Source: Phycisphaerales bacterium
GTDB taxonomy: Bacteria; Planctomycetota; Phycisphaerae; Phycisphaerales; UBA1924
DNA length: 64,000 nt
NCBI GenBank assembly: GCA_029213305.1
Contig: JARGPA010000001.1
Span: forward strand, 41,969-105,968
Direction of reading: 5' to 3'
The notes under the pieces were generated by a model. The model had not been told where the DNA came from, made no database searches, and saw nothing but the letters and a program-made list of their open reading frames with translations. A program made the position numbers and the translations under genes. Of this stretch, positions 60,920 to 64,000 are shown piece after piece. Each line of letters begins with the position of its first letter. Position 1 is the stretch's first letter.

Positions 60920-63622
60920 TCAAATTCCGAGTACGCCGCCGAGTACATCGCCGTATGCAACGATGAGACCCGCGAACACAACGGAAACGATCGAGATCAA
61001 CTTGATTAAGATATTCAGTGCAGGTCCTGAAGTATCCTTGAATGGGTCACCAACGGTATCGCCAACGACGGTAGCTTTATGGTCATCTGAACCCTTACCG
61101 TAAACGATCAGGCTTCCGTTGCCAGCAGCAACAGCATCCTTCGCACGATCCATGATTGCACCATGGACAGTTGCAGGGATCTTGCTTGAGTTGCCTGTGC
61201 CGTTCACCATTTCATCAGCTGTAGTTGCACCGTATGACTCGAGGAGCTTCTTCGCGTTGTCCCAAGCACCACCAGCATTCGCCATAAAGACCGCGAGAGC
61301 GAAACCGGAAGTCAAACCACCAACGAGCATCCCCATCACGCCGGCGACCGAGAGGGTCAAACCAACAAGAATCGGAACAACGATTGCGAGGATCGAAGGA
61401 ACAACCATTTCCTTCTGAGCGCTTGATGTCGAGATTGACACACATTCTGCGTAGTCAGGGTAGTGATGACCATCAAGATCAACACCCTTCATCGGCCAGT
61501 TGTCTGGATCAGCAAGGTCTTCTTCGGACATGCCATCGTTACGCAGTGCTTGACGGATGAATCCGAACTGACGGCGACATTCGCCCATCATCGCGTACGC
61601 CGCACGGCCTACCGCATTCATGGTCAATGCACAGAACAGGAATGCAAGAAGCACACCAATAAAGATACCACCAAGAAGCTTCGGGTTCGCGAGTGTCACG
61701 TTGTAGAAGTTGAGCACATCTTTGATCATGCCCTTCTCGGAGGACGCGAGAGTTGCAGTCCATCCTTCACCTGCGATGTCGTAGCGAGCATCGTAGTTCG
61801 CAGTGAGTGGGAAAATCGCGCCGGATTCAACATCGTGAAGCTTCACGCTGTGGGATCCATCAGCAGCACGAACATCGAGGAGCATACCGCCATCAATATT
61901 CATTTCTTCGCCTGATCCGGTTGCGACAGCAAACTTGCCGTGCCCCTGGTATACCGCGAAGCCGGTGTCAGCACCCGCAGGCGCGACATAGGAGCCGTTA
62001 TCGAAGAATGATTCAGCCTGTGAACCGATCTGAACCTGAACGATCTGGATGTATGCTGCGAAGAGAGCCATCGCAGTCAATGCTGCTGAACCGATCGCAA
62101 AGCCTTTACCAGTCGCTGCGGTAGTGTTACCAAGTGAGTCGAGCATGTCTGTGCGTTCACGAACGATCGGCTCTTGACCTGTCATTTCAGCGTTGCCGCC
62201 CGCGTTGTCCGCGATTGGGCCGTACGCGTCAGTTGCAAGGGTAATGCCCAAAGTGGAGAGCATACCAACCGCTGCGATACCTACGCCGTAGAGACCCATT
62301 AAGAAGCTGTCGCCGCCGCCTGCGAATGAGAACGCAGCGATGATTGCAACAACAACAGTGAGCAATGACGCCCATGTTGATTTCATGCCTTCTGCGATAC
62401 CCGCGATGATAACCGTCGCCGGGCCGGTAAGTGCTTGCTCTGCAATGCGTCGAGTTGGTGCATGCTCGTATGATGTGTAGTACTCAGTCGCATGTGCAAT
62501 CACAAGTCCTGATACCAAACCAGAGATGATCGACAAACCAAGGCGCCACCAAGTGGTGATGCCTTCGAGTTCTCCTGAGTCTTTGAGTACAAACCATAGA
62601 AGCCCGAATGAACCAAGGCTGATAAGTGCGGATGCAACATACACGCCTTTATGCAAACCCTTGAGGAGTTGTGCAAACGATGCGTTCTCTTTCGCCTTGA
62701 CCGTAAAGATACCGATGATCGAGCAGAAGATACCCAAACCAGCAAGTGCCATCGGTGCAACTGCGAGCTTGAGTCCGAAAGCGCCAGCCGCGTCGCCGCT
62801 AGTGAGTGTCATCGCTGCTGCTGCACCAAGTGCCATCGTTGCGAGGATCGAACCGTAGTATGATTCGTAAAGGTCAGCACCCATACCCGCAACATCACCA
62901 ACATTGTCACCAACGTTGTCTGCGATAGTCGCAGGGTTACGCGCGTCGTCTTCTGGGATACCTGCTTCAACCTTACCAACAAGGTCTGCACCAACATCCG
63001 CTGCTTTGGTGTAGATACCGCCACCAACACGAGCGAACAACGCTTGTGTGGAAGCACCCATCCCGAAGGTGAGCATGATTGTGGTGATCTCAGTGATACC
63101 GCCGCCGACGAGATCAAACTGATTGAAGATGAAGAACCATGCAGAGACATCAATCAATGCGAAACCCACAACATTGAGTCCCATCACTGCACCCGAACGG
63201 AATGCAACGGTAAGACCATCGTTGAGTGAGTCCTTCACAGCATTGGTTGTACGAGCAGATGCGTTGGTTGCCATTTTCATGCCGAACCAACCACACAAGC
63301 CTGAGAACAAACCAGCAACCGGCACACCGATAAGTGCGAAGGATGATTGCAGTCCGAGGAAACTCATAATCGCAAGGAACGCGATCAACAAGACGAATAC
63401 GCCTGCAACCACTTTGTACTGACGAGTTAGGTACGCCATCGCACCATCACGAACCGCTTGCGCGATCTCGATCATGTTTTCGTCGCCCTCGGATTTTTTC
63501 ATAACCGACAACTGGAACATCTTGGCCATAACCAGGGCAAGGACGCCGCCGATCGGTGCAAGGTAGTAGGCGGGTGTGATACCCGACATTGACGCCATCG
63601 TTGGCATGAGTTGCATACTCAT
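60920..63622 (-). CDS. hppA: Membrane-bound pyrophosphatase, potassium-dependent type, with extra loop
   Basis: 900 residues; homologues are around 700. It couples pyrophosphate hydrolysis to ion pumping. Visible: DVGADLVGKVE near residue 209 with the conserved Asp cluster, DNVGDNVGDVAGMGADLYESY after it, and GNTTAATGKGF at 498-508, where the residue after TT is Ala, the mark of potassium-dependent enzymes. VGDTVGDPFKDTSGPALNILIKL ends the core. About 115 residues (530-645) with no family similarity and few hydrophobic residues are inserted before the helix GGIFIGVLLAFLFCALT. H+ or Na+ specificity cannot be told. A clear terminator follows. Confidence 0.94.
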   Translation of the reverse strand: MSMQLMPTMASMSGITPAYYLAPIGGVLALVMAKMFQLSVMKKSEGDENMIEIAQAVRDGAMAYLTRQYKVVAGVFVLLIAFLAIMSFLGLQSSFALIGVPVAGLFSGLCGWFGMKMATNASARTTNAVKDSLNDGLTVAFRSGAVMGLNVVGFALIDVSAWFFIFNQFDLVGGGITEITTIMLTFGMGASTQALFARVGGGIYTKAADVGADLVGKVEAGIPEDDARNPATIADNVGDNVGDVAGMGADLYESYYGSILATMALGAAAAMTLTSGDAAGAFGLKLAVAPMALAGLGIFCSIIGIFTVKAKENASFAQLLKGLHKGVYVASALISLGSFGLLWFVLKDSGELEGITTWWRLGLSIISGLVSGLVIAHATEYYTSYEHAPTRRIAEQALTGPATVIIAGIAEGMKSTWASLLTVVVAIIAAFSFAGGGDSFLMGLYGVGIAAVGMLSTLGITLATDAYGPIADNAGGNAEMTGQEPIVRERTDMLDSLGNTTAATGKGFAIGSAALTAMALFAAYIQIVQVQIGSQAESFFDNGSYVAPAGADTGFAVYQGHGKFAVATGSGEEMNIDGGMLLDVRAADGSHSVKLHDVESGAIFPLTANYDARYDIAGEGWTATLASSEKGMIKDVLNFYNVTLANPKLLGGIFIGVLLAFLFCALTMNAVGRAAYAMMGECRRQFGFIRQALRNDGMSEEDLADPDNWPMKGVDLDGHHYPDYAECVSISTSSAQKEMVVPSILAIVVPILVGLTLSVAGVMGMLVGGLTSGFALAVFMANAGGAWDNAKKLLESYGATTADEMVNGTGNSSKIPATVHGAIMDRAKDAVAAGNGSLIVYGKGSDDHKATVVGDTVGDPFKDTSGPALNILIKLISIVSVVFAGLIVAYGDVLGGVLGI

Positions 63623-63906
63623 TGTGTTGAACCTCTTTACAGTGCAAGTCTGTGCAGTGTTGTGTGCTAATCGTCTTTAATTTCTCCCACGCCGTGCACT
63701 GTTCGTCGTGGGAGACAACGATACCCAGATCAACACGATTGTTGATTTGGATAGATCCTTAAATTAACCCCGTAGGGGGTCGCAAGTATAGATCGACAAG
63801 ATTGGGGGGATCAGATGAAACAATAAGGAAAGAGCTTTCTAAAAAACACTCGCTTCGCGAACTAGATGCACCATATTCAGGCATGGATCGTTTCTGGATC
63901 GGCGCA

Positions 63907-63936
63907 AGAAAAACCCGCATTCAAAAAACGCGGGTC
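63907..63936 (-). terminator. Hairpin in the right-hand non-coding end
   Basis: ACCCGC, loop ATTCAAAAAAC, GCGGGT (about 63913-63935), with an A-run on its left. Read on the minus strand it is a hairpin followed by T4-5. The rest of 63623-64000 has no gene that I can support; the stretch begins as the upstream region of hppA and contains an A/G-rich segment near 63815-63835. Whatever this terminator serves lies past the right edge. Confidence 0.5.
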
Positions 63937-64000
63937 AAGTACATTCACTTCAATGGATCGCTCTTAGAGAGCTTTTAAGGTTCCATCATCCACCCATCAT

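Noticed and set aside
63960..64000. Possible 3' end of a minus-strand gene at the right edge, one frame ending in Met-Met-Gly-Gly as some chaperonins do
   Set aside because: Only four to seven codons are visible and each frame closes within 40 bases; no protein can be named from that.
1..64000. CRISPR array, insertion sequence, prophage, integron or toxin-antitoxin module
   Set aside because: No regularly spaced repeats, transposase, integrase or phage structural gene seen. Short genes found here are explained by operon context.

Overview
The window looks like a stretch of ordinary chromosome from a Gram-negative-type, respiring bacterium, most likely a planctomycete of the Phycisphaerae type. 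That placement is an inference. It rests on two surface proteins ending in a VPTPG...RRRR PEP-CTERM-like sorting tail, a fused CcoN-CcoO cbb3 oxidase, a potassium-dependent-type membrane pyrophosphatase, a histone-H1-like Lys/Ala/Thr protein, and many lipoproteins and membrane proteins of no recognised family. Genes are densely packed on both strands. I see no insertion sequence, prophage, integrase, CRISPR array or rRNA, and one tRNA (Ile-GAT).

Layout. 0-2.3 kb: a truncated purL (minus), then rnhA. 2.6-9.4 kb: a pilus operon, pilT-pilC followed by three prepilin-like genes, one of them 981 residues long with Ca-binding-like loops. 9.4-12.4 kb: galE, a DUF502 membrane protein, a sulfotransferase-like gene, tRNA-Ile. 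12.6-18.8 kb: phhA, a small Cys-tailed membrane protein, an arylamine N-acetyltransferase and thiL (plus), facing a CpcT/CpeT-like lipoprotein coupled to rnr (minus). 18.9-25.8 kb: an orphan ABC ATPase, unknown genes, a HEAT-repeat lipoprotein, a zinc-less MDR protein, two tandem clpP genes and a metallophosphoesterase. 25.9-32.8 kb: yidC-mnmE, a stand-alone MshEN-like protein, the H1-like gene, a 0.67-kb non-coding region with repeated GCGCGCAAA boxes, and an M16-like pseudo-peptidase. 32.8-38.6 kb: murC-murB-ddl-ftsQ-like, a membrane protein, greA. 38.7-44.9 kb: a DUF4097 lipoprotein, a periplasmic unknown, an S41 protease and the two PEP-CTERM-like paralogs. 45.3-47.1 kb: rmlA-rmlB. 47.4-56.8 kb: a nine-gene cbb3 oxidase operon with its assembly genes (ccoNO-Q-P-G-H, a TauE/SafE-like gene, ccoI-S, a DUF3365 haem lipoprotein). 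56.9-58.7 kb: a zinc/manganese-type ABC ATPase and permease with metal-chelating tails but no binding protein. 58.7-63.6 kb: a small protein, a transglutaminase-like protein and hppA.

How the parts fit: the pilus operon, PEP-CTERM-like proteins, GalE and RmlAB point to a surface-building programme. The mur/ddl/ftsQ block shows the cell makes peptidoglycan. The cbb3 operon plus pyrophosphatase point to energy conservation at low oxygen. None of this is an obviously new multi-gene system. The most unusual items are: a shared palindrome-plus-TGGCAC block upstream of both PEP-CTERM-like genes; the ClpP pair in which one copy has Asn at the triad Asp position; the CpcT-like lipoprotein outside a cyanobacterial setting; the His/Cys-rich metal transporter lacking a binding protein; and the repeated boxes beside the H1-like gene. 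All assignments were made by eye from motifs; no database search was run.
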